Origin: Paenibacillus lautus NBRC 15380
Lineage (GTDB): Bacteria > Bacillota > Bacilli > Paenibacillales > Paenibacillaceae
Direction: 5' to 3'
Length of the DNA: 64,000 nt
NCBI RefSeq assembly: GCF_004000945.1
Contig: NZ_BIMF01000013.1
Location: forward strand, 124,001 to 188,000
Shown: one piece after another, positions 45,276 through 54,555 of the stretch
Position numbering within the stretch: position 1 is the first letter of the stretch
Layout of the letters: the number at the start of each line of letters is the position of its first letter
Notes under the pieces: generated by a model
The model's database searches: none
What the model saw: only the letters and a program-made list of their open reading frames with translations
What the model was told of the DNA's origin: nothing
Translations under genes and position numbers: made by a program

Positions 45276-45345
45276 GTATATAGAGGCGAGTAGGTTGGTT
45301 TCTATTGAAGGAGTGCTGGACCTTTTAAAGGAGTGTAAAAAATAC

Positions 45346-45795
45346 ATGTCCATGCGGAATGAAATTCTGGAGTTGGAGATGCTATTTAAGAAGATGGTTC
45401 GGACAGTGCATCATGAGTGGCAGAAGGAGGGGTTTCCTAAACTAGGCAGAACCCAGTATACCGCCTTGGAGATGCTTCATGAACAGGGAGCTTTGAGATT
45501 GTCGGACCTGGCTGATTCCATTCATGTAACATGCGGGGCGGTTACTGGCATATCCGATAAATTGATCGAGGGCGGATTCGCTCGCCGAATAAGGGATACA
45601 GCCGACCGTAGGGTCATCCATCTGGAGATTACGCCGCTTGGGCGCGATCTGATCGAGCAGCTGGCCAATAAACGCGCCGAGTTGAGCCATTTGTTATACG
45701 GTTTTCTAACGGACGAAGAGGTTAAGCAGTTGAGTGTCCTGTATCGCAAAATTATGACGAATGTTGAATTTATCCAAGGTCAGATGTCCACATAG
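45346..45795 (+). CDS. MarR-family transcriptional regulator
   Basis: This 149-residue regulator has the MarR winged helix-turn-helix: 'LRLSDLADSIHVTCGAVTGISDKLIEGGFARRIRDTADRRVIHLEITPLG', including the wing 'DRRVIHLEIT'. The frame is open from 45211, but that would start inside the promoter; AAAGGAG precedes the ATG at 45346. It is followed 52 bp later by a drug exporter, and palindromes lie in its promoter, so it most likely represses itself and the exporter and responds to a toxic ligand. Confidence 0.9.
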   Translation: MSMRNEILELEMLFKKMVRTVHHEWQKEGFPKLGRTQYTALEMLHEQGALRLSDLADSIHVTCGAVTGISDKLIEGGFARRIRDTADRRVIHLEITPLGRDLIEQLANKRAELSHLLYGFLTDEEVKQLSVLYRKIMTNVEFIQGQMST

Positions 45796-45847
45796 AACAA
45801 ACATGCTATATGTATGATTTTACTTAGAAAGAGAGTGAAGGCTGCAC

Positions 45848-47353
45848 ATGAGTACCCATACCGTTGCTCGCCCCGGCGAGCCTGTTAAGAAAGGCCCTAT
45901 CATTGCTGCACTTATGATTGGCGCTTTTGTCGCCATTCTTAATCAGACATTGATGAATGTTGCTCTGCCGAGCATCATGGAAAATTTGAGCATTAAACCG
46001 ACAGTAGCCCAGTGGCTGACCACAGGCTTTATGCTGGTGAACGGGGTCTTGATCCCCGTTACCGCTTATCTGATCGCGCGTTTCTCGACAAGGCAGCTGT
46101 TCATCAGTGCGATGACGCTGTTTACGATTGGCACCTTGCTGTGTGCCATCAGCCCCAATTTCGCGTTTCTGCTTACCGGACGCCTCGTTCAGGCTGCTGG
46201 TGCAGGCATTTTGATGCCGCTTATGACCGTTGTATTTCTGAACATTTTCCCTATTGAGAACCGCGGCAAGGCGATGGGGATGATGGGGATCGCCATGATA
46301 TTTGCTCCTGCTATCGGACCAACGCTTTCAGGCTATATTGTGGAGCACTATGATTGGCGTGTATTATTCTACATGATCTTGCCTTTCTCAATCATTGCTA
46401 CACTAATCGGGGTTTTCTTCCTGAAAAATGTTACCGAGGTCAGCCGGCCGAAGCTGGACATGATCGCCATCATTTTGTCCACCTTGGGCTTTGGCGGTTT
46501 GCTGTACGGCTTCAGTGATGCCGGGAATGACGGTTGGTCCAGCACGCCGGTTGTTACAACCCTAGTGGTCGGAACGATTGCCCTCATCCTGTTTGTATGG
46601 CGGGAGATGAAGACTGACAATCCGATGCTGGAATTCCGGATATTCAAATACAACATGTTTACGTTGACTACCCTAATCAATGTCATTGTCACGATGGCGA
46701 TGTATGCTGGCATGATCCTGCTGCCCATTTATCTGCAGCAGCTTCGTGGATTTACACCGGTGGAATCAGGGCTTCTTATGCTTCCCGGTGCTATTCTGAT
46801 GGGGATCATGTCACCGATTACGGGAGCGATCTTCGATAAGGTTGGCGCAAGATGGCTGGCTGTTATCGGTCTGGCGATTACGGTCATTACGACGTGGGAG
46901 TTCAGCAATCTGACCGAAACCATGTCTTACAGCCACATCATGATCATTTATACGGCCCGGATGTTCGGTATGTCGATGCTCATGATGCCGATCCAAACGG
47001 CCGGACTAAATCAGCTGCCGCGAAGCTTGAACGCCCACGGTACGGCCATGTCGAATACACTCCGCATGGTTTCCGGCTCGATCGGAACGGCAATTCTTGT
47101 TACCGTAATGTCAACCCAGGCAGAGAGCAAAGGGGAAGCCCTGATGCAATCGGGACTATTTGATCCGAAGAATCAGGCCGACCTGCTTAAGCTGGGTAAT
47201 GAAGCAACCATTTATGGCATTAACTATGCCTTTGTTATTGCCACATGGATCAGCGTTGCTTCCTTGATCCTGGCTTTCTTTATCAAGAAGACTAAGCCGG
47301 CGGAAGAGCCGAAAACCTCAGGAAATCAGGAGGCTGCAGCAACGAACGTATAA
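45848..47353 (+). CDS. MFS multidrug exporter, DHA2 (14-helix, EmrB/QacA type)
   Basis: This 501-residue transporter has 14 hydrophobic helices and the DHA2 motifs: 'LNQTLMNVALPSIM' in helix 1, 'WLTTGFMLVNGVLIPVTAYLIARFSTRQLF' (motif A) and 'GRLVQAAGAGILMPLM' with 'GPTLSGYIVEHYDWRVLFY' (motif C). It would exchange protons for toxic organic compounds. LmrB of Bacillus is a close type. It is the second gene of the MarR unit. The strong promoter upstream implies high expression when de-repressed. Confidence 0.92.
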   Translation: MSTHTVARPGEPVKKGPIIAALMIGAFVAILNQTLMNVALPSIMENLSIKPTVAQWLTTGFMLVNGVLIPVTAYLIARFSTRQLFISAMTLFTIGTLLCAISPNFAFLLTGRLVQAAGAGILMPLMTVVFLNIFPIENRGKAMGMMGIAMIFAPAIGPTLSGYIVEHYDWRVLFYMILPFSIIATLIGVFFLKNVTEVSRPKLDMIAIILSTLGFGGLLYGFSDAGNDGWSSTPVVTTLVVGTIALILFVWREMKTDNPMLEFRIFKYNMFTLTTLINVIVTMAMYAGMILLPIYLQQLRGFTPVESGLLMLPGAILMGIMSPITGAIFDKVGARWLAVIGLAITVITTWEFSNLTETMSYSHIMIIYTARMFGMSMLMMPIQTAGLNQLPRSLNAHGTAMSNTLRMVSGSIGTAILVTVMSTQAESKGEALMQSGLFDPKNQADLLKLGNEATIYGINYAFVIATWISVASLILAFFIKKTKPAEEPKTSGNQEAAATNV

Positions 47354-47376
47354 CCCGATCCAATGTTGCACAGCGC

Positions 47377-47425
47377 AAAAAAAGGGTGTCCTATCCGTTT
47401 ATCAAACGGGGGACACCCTTTTTTT
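47377..47425 (+). terminator. Rho-independent terminator
   Basis: AAAAAAAGGGTGTCC / GGACACCCTTTTTTT arms with an inner CCGTTT/AAACGG stem. Confidence 0.92.
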
Positions 47426-47473
47426 CATTTCTTTTGTGTATATACAATGCATGGGCTTTAGTATGTGACAGCG

Positions 47474-47638
47474 TCACATACTTCGTCTGCGTCCGGTAAA
47501 GAGAGAGATTACAAACAGGACAACGAAGATGAAGAACAGCACCTTCGCGATACCGGCTGCAGCCTCAACGATGCCGAAGAAGCCAAAGATCCCTGCAATC
47601 AGTGCAACTACTAGAAAAATTACGGACCATTTTAACAT
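47474..47638 (-). CDS. DUF1328 small membrane protein, 54 residues
   Basis: The ATG at 47638 gives '[51 protein letters not shown]' type content: two helices with the Gly-rich turn of the YtjA/DUF1328 family, found widely in bacteria and often under stress control. The frame is open to 47683 without support. It is one of several small stress-type membrane genes near sigB. Function is unknown. Confidence 0.8.
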   Translation of the reverse strand: MLKWSVIFLVVALIAGIFGFFGIVEAAAGIAKVLFFIFVVLFVISLFTGRRRSM

Positions 47639-47844
47639 CCTATTCACCCTGCTTTCTTCATCGATTTTATTGGACATAGGCATGTAGTCTCATGATGCTC
47701 CAAGAAGCGGCACATATCCAATTTGAAGCTCGGTAGGGAGCCGCTTAGCCGTTGCCAACAGCGCCCTTCGTAGTGTTCTTTAACCGGGGCGGCAGGGGAT
47801 GAAACAAGCTGTAGGACAATGGCATTATTGGCAGGCATCTCTTT

Positions 47845-47870
47845 GTTTCGTGGACTGGGGGATAGGGTAA
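47845..47870 (+). promoter_or_regulatory. Candidate SigB promoter of the DUF948 gene
   Basis: GTTTCG, 14 bp, GGGTAA, about 46 bases before the ATG at 47917. Five of six -10 bases fit GGGTAT. The DUF948 gene ytxG of Bacillus is SigB-dependent, which supports the call. Confidence 0.55.
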
Positions 47871-47916
47871 CTATTGCGTATCCGAAACCAACATACTTGA
47901 AAGTGAGGGACAACGT

Positions 47917-48438
47917 ATGCTAACCCAAATCAGTGTTGCCATTATTGCCGTAGCATTTGCGGTTCTGGTTTTCTTTTTAATCAAGACATTAAAGGCTGCG
48001 ACACAATCGCTCGAAAAGGTAACCGAAACCCTTCAGGATGTTCAAAAGACGGTGGACGAATTGACTTATGAAGTGAAGCAGACCATCCGGAATACGAACG
48101 ATATTACGGTGGACGTTCAGCATAAGATGAGACAGATCGATCCGGTACTGGATACCGTCAAGAATCTGGGAGAAGCTTTAAGCGAGGTCACCTATGCGGT
48201 GAAGCAGGTATCCTCCGGCATGGTTAGCCGCTTTAAGCAATCCCGGATGGAGCAGAAGAAAGAGCAGCCTGCCCGTATGGAAGTGCCTTTGACGGCCCAG
48301 GATCGTACGTTCCAGTCTTATGATGCGGTATATCAGAATACGGAAGCGGAAGAAAAGTCACGCGGTCGGAACTGGTTAGCCTACGTGGATACAGCGGTTG
48401 GTCTGTGGAACAGCTTCCGTCGCCAAAAAGCCAGATAA
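47917..48438 (+). CDS. DUF948 general-stress protein (YtxG-like)
   Basis: This 173-residue protein has one N-terminal helix ('ISVAIIAVAFAVLVFFLI') and a long coiled coil ('LEKVTETLQDVQKTVDELTYEVKQTIRNTNDITVDVQHKM', about 28-110), the DUF948 plan. In Bacillus the related ytxG is in a SigB-controlled operon with ytxH; here a YtxH-type gene lies 13 kb away at 60.6 kb. A SigB-like promoter precedes it. It may organise the membrane or wall under stress; no enzyme activity is expected. Confidence 0.85.
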   Translation: MLTQISVAIIAVAFAVLVFFLIKTLKAATQSLEKVTETLQDVQKTVDELTYEVKQTIRNTNDITVDVQHKMRQIDPVLDTVKNLGEALSEVTYAVKQVSSGMVSRFKQSRMEQKKEQPARMEVPLTAQDRTFQSYDAVYQNTEAEEKSRGRNWLAYVDTAVGLWNSFRRQKAR

Positions 48439-48495
48439 ACGTAAGAAAGCTAAACCCGGGTATAGCTCTGACAGCTGAAGAAAGGAGGAGGTCGC

Positions 48496-49029
48496 ATGTG
48501 GAATGTCGCACTGTTGATGGTAGGGCTCTTGATTTACTCCGGAGGTGGGGGTGCTGTGGCAGAGCCGCAGCCTTCTGCCGGGATGTCGCCACCGCCTATA
48601 ATTCATGCCGCTTCGGATGTTGGACAAGCACAAACCAGCGACAACTCTACGGAGAGCTATGGAACTTTAAACGGGATTTCGCTAACGGATAACAAGCACG
48701 ATGTCATTCGGAAGCTGGGAACGCCGGCTCGAATTGAGCATGAAGAGCTGACCGGAATTACCAAGCTGGTTTACAAAGATATGGAGGTTGGGGTCCGCAA
48801 CGGCTACACGGAATATGTTCATGTGAAACCCTCTGCCGTATCCTTTCAGGTTGAAGACCAGCGTATAGGTATGACAATCGATCAAATTAGGGCATCTCTG
48901 GGAAAGCCGTATTTTAAAGCGGAGGACGGGGATGTGTACCTTGAGAACCATCAAGCGCTTAAGGTATTTATTGACCGGGACTCCGGCGAAATTGCAGGAA
49001 TTGATTTATTTTTCGATTATAGCGACTGA
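48496..49029 (+). CDS. Secreted hypothetical protein with two SmpA/OmlA-like repeats
   Basis: A signal peptide ('VALLMVGLLIYSGGGGAVAEP') leads 150 exported residues. Two similar units follow: 'GISLTDNKHDVIRKLGTPARIEHEELTGITKLVYKDMEVGVRNG' and 'QRIGMTIDQIRASLGKPYFKAEDGDVYLENHQALKVFID', each with the 'G.t..evr..lG.P' pattern of SmpA/OmlA-type beta-lactamase-inhibitor-like folds. AAAGGAGGAGG precedes the ATG at 48496. It lies 57 bp after the DUF948 gene, so it may share that promoter. Confidence 0.6.
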   Translation: MWNVALLMVGLLIYSGGGGAVAEPQPSAGMSPPPIIHAASDVGQAQTSDNSTESYGTLNGISLTDNKHDVIRKLGTPARIEHEELTGITKLVYKDMEVGVRNGYTEYVHVKPSAVSFQVEDQRIGMTIDQIRASLGKPYFKAEDGDVYLENHQALKVFIDRDSGEIAGIDLFFDYSD

Positions 49030-49033
49030 ATTT

Positions 49034-49059
49034 GTTTCAACCTTAAGAAATAAGGTTAA
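49034..49059 (+). promoter_or_regulatory. Candidate SigB promoter of the YflT-like gene
   Basis: GTTTCA, 14 bp, GGTTAA (5/6 and 4/6 of the SigB consensus), 57 bases before the ATG at 49117. The -35 and spacing are identical to those before rsbV. Confidence 0.5.
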
Positions 49060-49116
49060 TAACAAATGGACTATAACCTAAATCGAGGTTTTATACTATT
49101 AGGGGAGGTTTTCACA

Positions 49117-49458
49117 ATGGAATTTACCAATACGAAGTCATATGCCAAAGTCGTTGAGAATGGTACACAAGCGGTTCAGGAGGTGCAGAACCTGCGGCAG
49201 TCCGGTTACGATCATGATCGGATTTATGTATTGGCTCATGATTCGGACAAGACAAGCCGGATCGTGGATGCATCCGATGCCAATAACGTAGGCATCAAGG
49301 AAGAAGGCGTGTTTGATGCCTTTGCGAATTTGTTCCGGTCCCGCGGCGATGAGCTCCGCGCCAAAATCGTATCGCTTGGCTTCACGGAGGCCGAGGCTGG
49401 ATTCTATGAGAAACAGCTGGATCTAGGCAAAGTACTTGTTATCGCTAAAAAAGATTGA
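49117..49458 (+). CDS. General stress protein 17M-like (YflT family)
   Basis: This 113-residue soluble protein has the heat-induced general stress protein plan: 'SYAKVVENGTQAVQEVQNLRQSGYDHDRIYVLAHDSDKTSRIVDASDANNVG' (a beta-alpha-beta unit that brings together an 'I.VLA.' strand) and a second 'LRAKIVSLGFTEAEAGFYEKQLDLGKVLVIA' unit. In Bacillus yflT is a classical SigB gene; here a SigB-like promoter lies directly upstream. GGGGAGG precedes the ATG at 49117; the open frame from 49066 is not supported. Confidence 0.85.
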   Translation: MEFTNTKSYAKVVENGTQAVQEVQNLRQSGYDHDRIYVLAHDSDKTSRIVDASDANNVGIKEEGVFDAFANLFRSRGDELRAKIVSLGFTEAEAGFYEKQLDLGKVLVIAKKD

Positions 49459-49515
49459 TGATATAGCAATGAGAGCTCAGCTTTATGACAGTATCGAGGG
49501 TAGGCGTTATAGGAC

Positions 49516-49572
49516 TTAAAACATAGATAAGGAATGAGACTTTTGACGTCTCATTCCTTATCTATGTTTTAA
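49516..49572. repeat. Perfect 25-bp inverted repeat with 7-base loop
   Basis: Arms 49516-49540 and 49548-49572 are exactly complementary over 25 bases; the loop is TTTTGAC. It lies between the YflT-like gene and the SigB signalling operon. A terminator is possible (the 3' arm ends in TTTTAA), but 25 perfect pairs is more than termination needs; the RNA would be a long double strand. Confidence 0.8.
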
Positions 49573-49714
49573 AAGAATGTTCCATAAAGCTAATAAAAGT
49601 GGAAGATTCAAGATGCAGATCCTTTTTCTATGGCAATTGATCAGAGGGTTATTATAGTATAATAGTAGGAAAAGGATTTCTATCGTATAATCCGTAACGT
49701 TAAGGGAGAGGGCA

Positions 49715-50890
49715 ATGAGAATACTAATCGTAGATGACAATCCGACTAACGTCATTATTATCCGAGAAATCTTAAAAAAGGAAAACTATCAGAATACTCT
49801 ATCTGCATCTTCAGCCCTGGAAATGCTGGAACATTTGGGGATTGGCGATCGCAGCCAAGAGCTGCATCCCAAGAGAGCGGATATCGATCTGATTCTGCTC
49901 GACATGATGATGCCTGAGATGGATGGAATAGAAGCTTGCCGTATTGTACAGCAATATGAGCATTTGAAAGATATACCGATCATAATGGTCACGGCCGTCG
50001 GGGATTCCAAGAAGCTGGCGGAAGCGCTGGATGCCGGAGCCGTCGATTATGTGACGAAGCCGATCAACAAGGTTGAGCTTATGGCACGGATTCGCCTGGC
50101 GCTCCGGTTGAAGCATGAGAAAGACTGGCATATTGAGAGAGAACAGCGGGTCCAGGCCGAATTGAAGCTTGCGGCCATGGTTCAGAATGCCGTATTGAGC
50201 TCACCAATTGAAGATGATCAGGTCGAGATTCATGCGCTGTACCAGCCCTCGGCGGAGCTTGCGGGAGATTTGTATGCATGGTACCCGCTTGGTGATGGAC
50301 GTTATGGCGTGATTTTGCTGGATATGATGGGACACGGGATTACTTCGTCCCTATTTTGCATGTTCATCGCTTCAGTTCTGAAGGACACGGTGACGACTTA
50401 TGTCGAACCGGAGAAGGTGGTTCAGGAATTGAACCGCAGGTTCAATCAGTTAAACCTCGGCGAACAACTGATACAGTACTATTTTACAGCGATCTATCTT
50501 GTTGTAGACACCCGTTTGAAGCGGGTGGATTACGTCAACGCAGGGCATCCTCCGGCGCTCTTCTTTCAGGAAAGCGGGGATGTGATGACCTTGGATCAAG
50601 GCTGCTGCCCAGTTGGGTTATTCGATCGGATCGAAGACATGGAGCCTAGAAGCTTTCAATATGAAGGAGAAGGACATTTGGTCATGTATACGGATGGCCT
50701 GCTCGAACTGGTAGAGGGTGGTCATGACGAGAAGCTGGATTATTTGAAGGAGCATTTGGGCGGCCCTCATCATTGGAGAGAAGATGAAATGAAGGAGCAA
50801 TATTTTGTGGATGATCCATCGCAGGAGCGAGAGGACGATAAATGCCTGGTTTGGATATCTCTTAAAAAAGGAGAGGAAACCAATCAATGA
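49715..50890 (+). CDS. Receiver-PP2C phosphatase (RsbY-like activator of SigB)
   Basis: This 391-residue protein has an N-terminal receiver domain (1-125, phospho-acceptor D63 in 'LLDMMMPEMDG') and a C-terminal PP2C/SpoIIE-type phosphatase (about 165-390, metal motifs 'AGDLYAWYPLGDGRYGVILLDMMGHG' and 'VMYTDGLLE'). In Bacillus cereus RsbY has this layout and dephosphorylates RsbV-P when activated by the hybrid kinase RsbK. GGGAGAGG precedes the ATG at 49715. Its stop overlaps the kinase start (ATGA), tying the two together. Confidence 0.9.
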   Translation: MRILIVDDNPTNVIIIREILKKENYQNTLSASSALEMLEHLGIGDRSQELHPKRADIDLILLDMMMPEMDGIEACRIVQQYEHLKDIPIIMVTAVGDSKKLAEALDAGAVDYVTKPINKVELMARIRLALRLKHEKDWHIEREQRVQAELKLAAMVQNAVLSSPIEDDQVEIHALYQPSAELAGDLYAWYPLGDGRYGVILLDMMGHGITSSLFCMFIASVLKDTVTTYVEPEKVVQELNRRFNQLNLGEQLIQYYFTAIYLVVDTRLKRVDYVNAGHPPALFFQESGDVMTLDQGCCPVGLFDRIEDMEPRSFQYEGEGHLVMYTDGLLELVEGGHDEKLDYLKEHLGGPHHWREDEMKEQYFVDDPSQEREDDKCLVWISLKKGEETNQ

Positions 50891-53800
50891 AGCTTAGGAG
50901 CAAGTTAGTCATTGGTTTTACGACTTTGCTGGCGCTCATGCTGGTTCTGACCTTGATTGGTTATGACCGAATCAGTTATATGAACGACCAGATGGACCAG
51001 ATCTATCAGGATCGCTATCAAAAGGTACGAAACTCAAGCGCAATGCGCGGAGAAGTCAACGATATGGCCCGAGAGCTTACGAATATGATATTGAGCAATG
51101 ACCAGTCCACGTATGCTGTGTCCGAACAGGAACTGGAAACGATGACAACACGAGCTCAAGCGTATTTTAAAGCGATCAAAGAAAGTGCAAATACAGCTGA
51201 AGAGCAGCAATTGTTAGTCCGGATTGAGCGTGCGGTGAGTCAATATATCGTTTATCAAAACAAGACACTGGAGCTGTTGGCGAAGAGCAACGCAACAGAG
51301 GCCAATTTGCTTCGCAATTCGACCGGACAATCTGTCCAGGAAGAGATGCTGATGAGTTTGAACGAGCTTAGCAGCTACGAGAACCAGAAGATCAATGATG
51401 ATATATCAGCAGCGAAAGCGGCATATGACCGCTCTGTCCAAATGTTTATCTATATCATGGCTGGCGGATTGTTAATAGGAATGCTGGTCATTCTATGGAT
51501 TCTTCCAAGCATTACCCGGGGCATCAACGTGGTCTCCATGATGTTGAAGAGCTTTGGAGAAGGCAGATTGAAGGCGATCCGTCGTATTAAAGTGACGTCC
51601 AAGGATGAGTTTGGCGATGTGGCTCGAGTATTTAAAGACCTGTCTGAAGACATTATCGAGAAGCAGCGTATCGAGGAAACCTATCTCCAGGCGCAGCGTG
51701 ATCAGTCCTGGCTGAACTCGAATATGGCCAGGGTCACGGAGCTGCTGGAGGGGATCAATTCCCTGGAGGAAGTCGGTCAACGGTTTATCAGCGAATTCAC
51801 GCCGATTTTGGGTGCTCATTATGGAGCTATCTATATCCGTCAAGAAGACAAACATCCGAATAAGTTGGAGATGAAAGGTTCCTACGCCCATGAAGGCGGC
51901 GAAGAGCCGAAGATTTCCTTCATGATCGGGGAAGGACTTGTAGGTCAAGTTGCGCTCGACAAGAAACCGATCGTACTGAAAAGCGCGCCGGAGGATTACA
52001 TGAAGGTGGAATCCGCTTGGGGATCATCGAAGCCGGTATCCGTCATGATCTATCCAATTCTGTTTGAGAATGAAGTGTTGGGTGTTGTTGAGTTGGCAGC
52101 CTTTGAAGAAACAACATCACTGCAGGAGCAGCTATTGTCTCAGCTGAGTCAATCTCTTGGCATCCTTCTGAATAATATTACAGGCCGTCTGCGGGTGGAG
52201 CAGCTGCTGCGTGAATCGCAGGCCATGACCGAAGAACTTCAGGTTCAATCGGAAGAGCTGCAGACCCAGCAAGAAGAGCTTCGCCGCACCAACGAAAACC
52301 TGGAGGAGCAAACCAATGCCCTCAAGCGTTCCGAGGACTTGCTGCAGCGCCAGCAGGAAGAGTTGGAGCATTACAATACCGAGCTTGTTGCCAAGACGCG
52401 TGCACTAGAGGAACAGGTGCAGGAAGTGGAAGAAAAGAACGATGAGATCGAGAAGGCGAGAATGCAGCTTGAGCAGCAATCAAAGCAGCTTTCGATTACA
52501 ACCAAATATAAGTCGGAGTTCATGGCCAATATGTCCCACGAGCTGCGGACCCCGCTTAACAGTCTGCTGATCTTATCACAGCTGTTGTCGGAGAATAAGG
52601 ATGGAAATCTGAGCAATAAGCAAATTGAATATGCACAGACCATATACATGTCGGGCTCCGATCTGCTCAAAATGATCGATGAGATTCTAGATCTGTCCAA
52701 AGTGGATGCAGGGAAGATGGAGATTAATTATGAGGATGTTCAGCTTCCGGATATTGAAGCCTTTGTGGAGCAGAATTTTGCCGCTGTGGCATCACACAAG
52801 CATATTGACCTGGGTGTGCACATTGGTGAAAATATTCCGCAGAGCATTGTAACGGACAGCCATCGCGTGAAGCAAATTCTTCGTAATCTGTTGTCGAATG
52901 CCTTCAAGTTTACCAATAGCGGCTCTGTCGAGCTGCATATAGAGAAGGCCGACAAGGAGAAACTTCCTCTTTATCTGAATGCCGAAGCGGATTACGTGGC
53001 CTTTGCTGTCAGAGATACCGGAATCGGTATCCCGGCTGATAAAACGGATCTGATCTTTGAAGCCTTCCAGCAGGTAGACGGCACAACCAGCCGTAAATAC
53101 GGGGGAACCGGGCTTGGTTTATCCATCAGCCGCGAGCTTTCCCGTCTGCTGGGCGGGGGCATTCTGGTTGAATCGGAAGAAGGCAAGGGAAGCTGCTTCA
53201 CACTCTTCCTGCCAGCCAGTCATCCGGATCTGGTAGAAGGAACACAGGAAGCAGCCGCAACAATTGAGGCACCACCGGAGAGTAATCTGATCGTACCGAA
53301 GGCAAAAATGATTACAAAAGAGGTTCAGCCATCCGTACAGGTGGATGATGATCGCAACCAGCTCGGACCGACAGACAAAGTCTTGCTTATCATTGAGGAT
53401 GACGTGAAGTTTGCCAGAATCCTTCTGGATATGGCCAGAGGGCGCGGCTTCAAGGCCTTGGTTGCATTGCAGGGGGATATCGGTCTGGAGATGGCCAAGT
53501 CGTACAAACCGGATGCCATCATCCTGGATATCCAGCTTCCGGTTATTGACGGCTGGTCCGTCATGGGCGAGCTGAAGAGCTCTGCGGTTACGCGCCACAT
53601 TCCAGTGCATGTCATTTCGGTCGTGGATGAAGTGAAGCAAGGATTAATGATGGGAGCGATCGCTTACTTGAAGAAGCCGTCATCCAGAGAAGCGCTGGAG
53701 GACGCGTTTACGCATATCGAATCCTATGCGGAAAAATCGATGAAGCATCTTCTGATTGTCGAGGATGACGACATTCAGCGCAATTCCATTATTGAATTGA

Positions 53801-54546
53801 TTGGTCATGACGATGTATCGATTACGGCGGCATCCACAGGCGCCGAAGCGCTCAGTGAGCTGCGTAAACAGCGCTATGACTGTATGGTGCTTGATCTGAT
53901 GCTGACGGACATGACAGGCTTTGAGCTGCTGGATCAGATTCGCGATGACGAGAATCTGGTGGATCTGCCGATCATTATTTATACAGGCAAGGATCTGGAT
54001 TCGAAGGAAGAGATGCAGCTTCGTAAATATGCGGAGTCGATCATCATCAAAGACGTGAAATCACCAGAGCGGCTTTTGGATGAAACGACGCTGTTCCTCC
54101 ATCGGGTCGAGGCTGATTTGCCGGAAGATAAACGTAAAATCCTGCAGAAGCTGCACAACAAGGAAGAGCTGTTTGAAGGCAAGAAGATTCTGCTGGTGGA
54201 CGATGATATCCGCAACGTGTTTGCTCTCTCCAGCGTGCTGGAGGGATACCATATGGAAGTTACCTTTGCTGAGAACGGCCGGGAAGCCATTGAGCTGCTT
54301 CAGGATAATCCCGATTTCGATCTGGTGTTAATGGATATGATGATGCCGGAGATGGACGGTTATGAGGCGATGCGACGTTTACGCGAAATGCCGGAATTCG
54401 AGAAACTGCCGATTATTGCCCTCACAGCCAAAGCCATGAAAGAGGATCGCGCGAAATGTATTGAAGCAGGAGCTTCCGATTATATGAAGAAGCCGATACA
54501 AACGGAGCAACTTCTTTCGCTTATGAGGGTTTGGTTGTATTCGTAA
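50887..54546 (+). CDS. Membrane hybrid histidine kinase with GAF and three receiver domains (RsbK-like)
   Basis: This 1219-residue kinase has one helix at 7-26, an extracellular helical sensor, a second helix at about 183-205, HAMP (about 205-260), GAF (about 280-435), a long coiled coil (about 435-540) and a HisKA/HATPase core with H551 in 'MANMSHELRTPLNS'. Three receivers follow with phospho-Asp D881, D1003 and D1150. RsbK of B. cereus is the closest functional analogue: CHASE/HAMP/kinase/receiver, signalling to RsbY. Here the receiver-PP2C gene precedes it and a CheR-type gene follows, as in that system. Confidence 0.88.
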   Translation: MKLRSKLVIGFTTLLALMLVLTLIGYDRISYMNDQMDQIYQDRYQKVRNSSAMRGEVNDMARELTNMILSNDQSTYAVSEQELETMTTRAQAYFKAIKESANTAEEQQLLVRIERAVSQYIVYQNKTLELLAKSNATEANLLRNSTGQSVQEEMLMSLNELSSYENQKINDDISAAKAAYDRSVQMFIYIMAGGLLIGMLVILWILPSITRGINVVSMMLKSFGEGRLKAIRRIKVTSKDEFGDVARVFKDLSEDIIEKQRIEETYLQAQRDQSWLNSNMARVTELLEGINSLEEVGQRFISEFTPILGAHYGAIYIRQEDKHPNKLEMKGSYAHEGGEEPKISFMIGEGLVGQVALDKKPIVLKSAPEDYMKVESAWGSSKPVSVMIYPILFENEVLGVVELAAFEETTSLQEQLLSQLSQSLGILLNNITGRLRVEQLLRESQAMTEELQVQSEELQTQQEELRRTNENLEEQTNALKRSEDLLQRQQEELEHYNTELVAKTRALEEQVQEVEEKNDEIEKARMQLEQQSKQLSITTKYKSEFMANMSHELRTPLNSLLILSQLLSENKDGNLSNKQIEYAQTIYMSGSDLLKMIDEILDLSKVDAGKMEINYEDVQLPDIEAFVEQNFAAVASHKHIDLGVHIGENIPQSIVTDSHRVKQILRNLLSNAFKFTNSGSVELHIEKADKEKLPLYLNAEADYVAFAVRDTGIGIPADKTDLIFEAFQQVDGTTSRKYGGTGLGLSISRELSRLLGGGILVESEEGKGSCFTLFLPASHPDLVEGTQEAAATIEAPPESNLIVPKAKMITKEVQPSVQVDDDRNQLGPTDKVLLIIEDDVKFARILLDMARGRGFKALVALQGDIGLEMAKSYKPDAIILDIQLPVIDGWSVMGELKSSAVTRHIPVHVISVVDEVKQGLMMGAIAYLKKPSSREALEDAFTHIESYAEKSMKHLLIVEDDDIQRNSIIELIGHDDVSITAASTGAEALSELRKQRYDCMVLDLMLTDMTGFELLDQIRDDENLVDLPIIIYTGKDLDSKEEMQLRKYAESIIIKDVKSPERLLDETTLFLHRVEADLPEDKRKILQKLHNKEELFEGKKILLVDDDIRNVFALSSVLEGYHMEVTFAENGREAIELLQDNPDFDLVLMDMMMPEMDGYEAMRRLREMPEFEKLPIIALTAKAMKEDRAKCIEAGASDYMKKPIQTEQLLSLMRVWLYS

Positions 54547-54555
54547 GCCGCTTTT

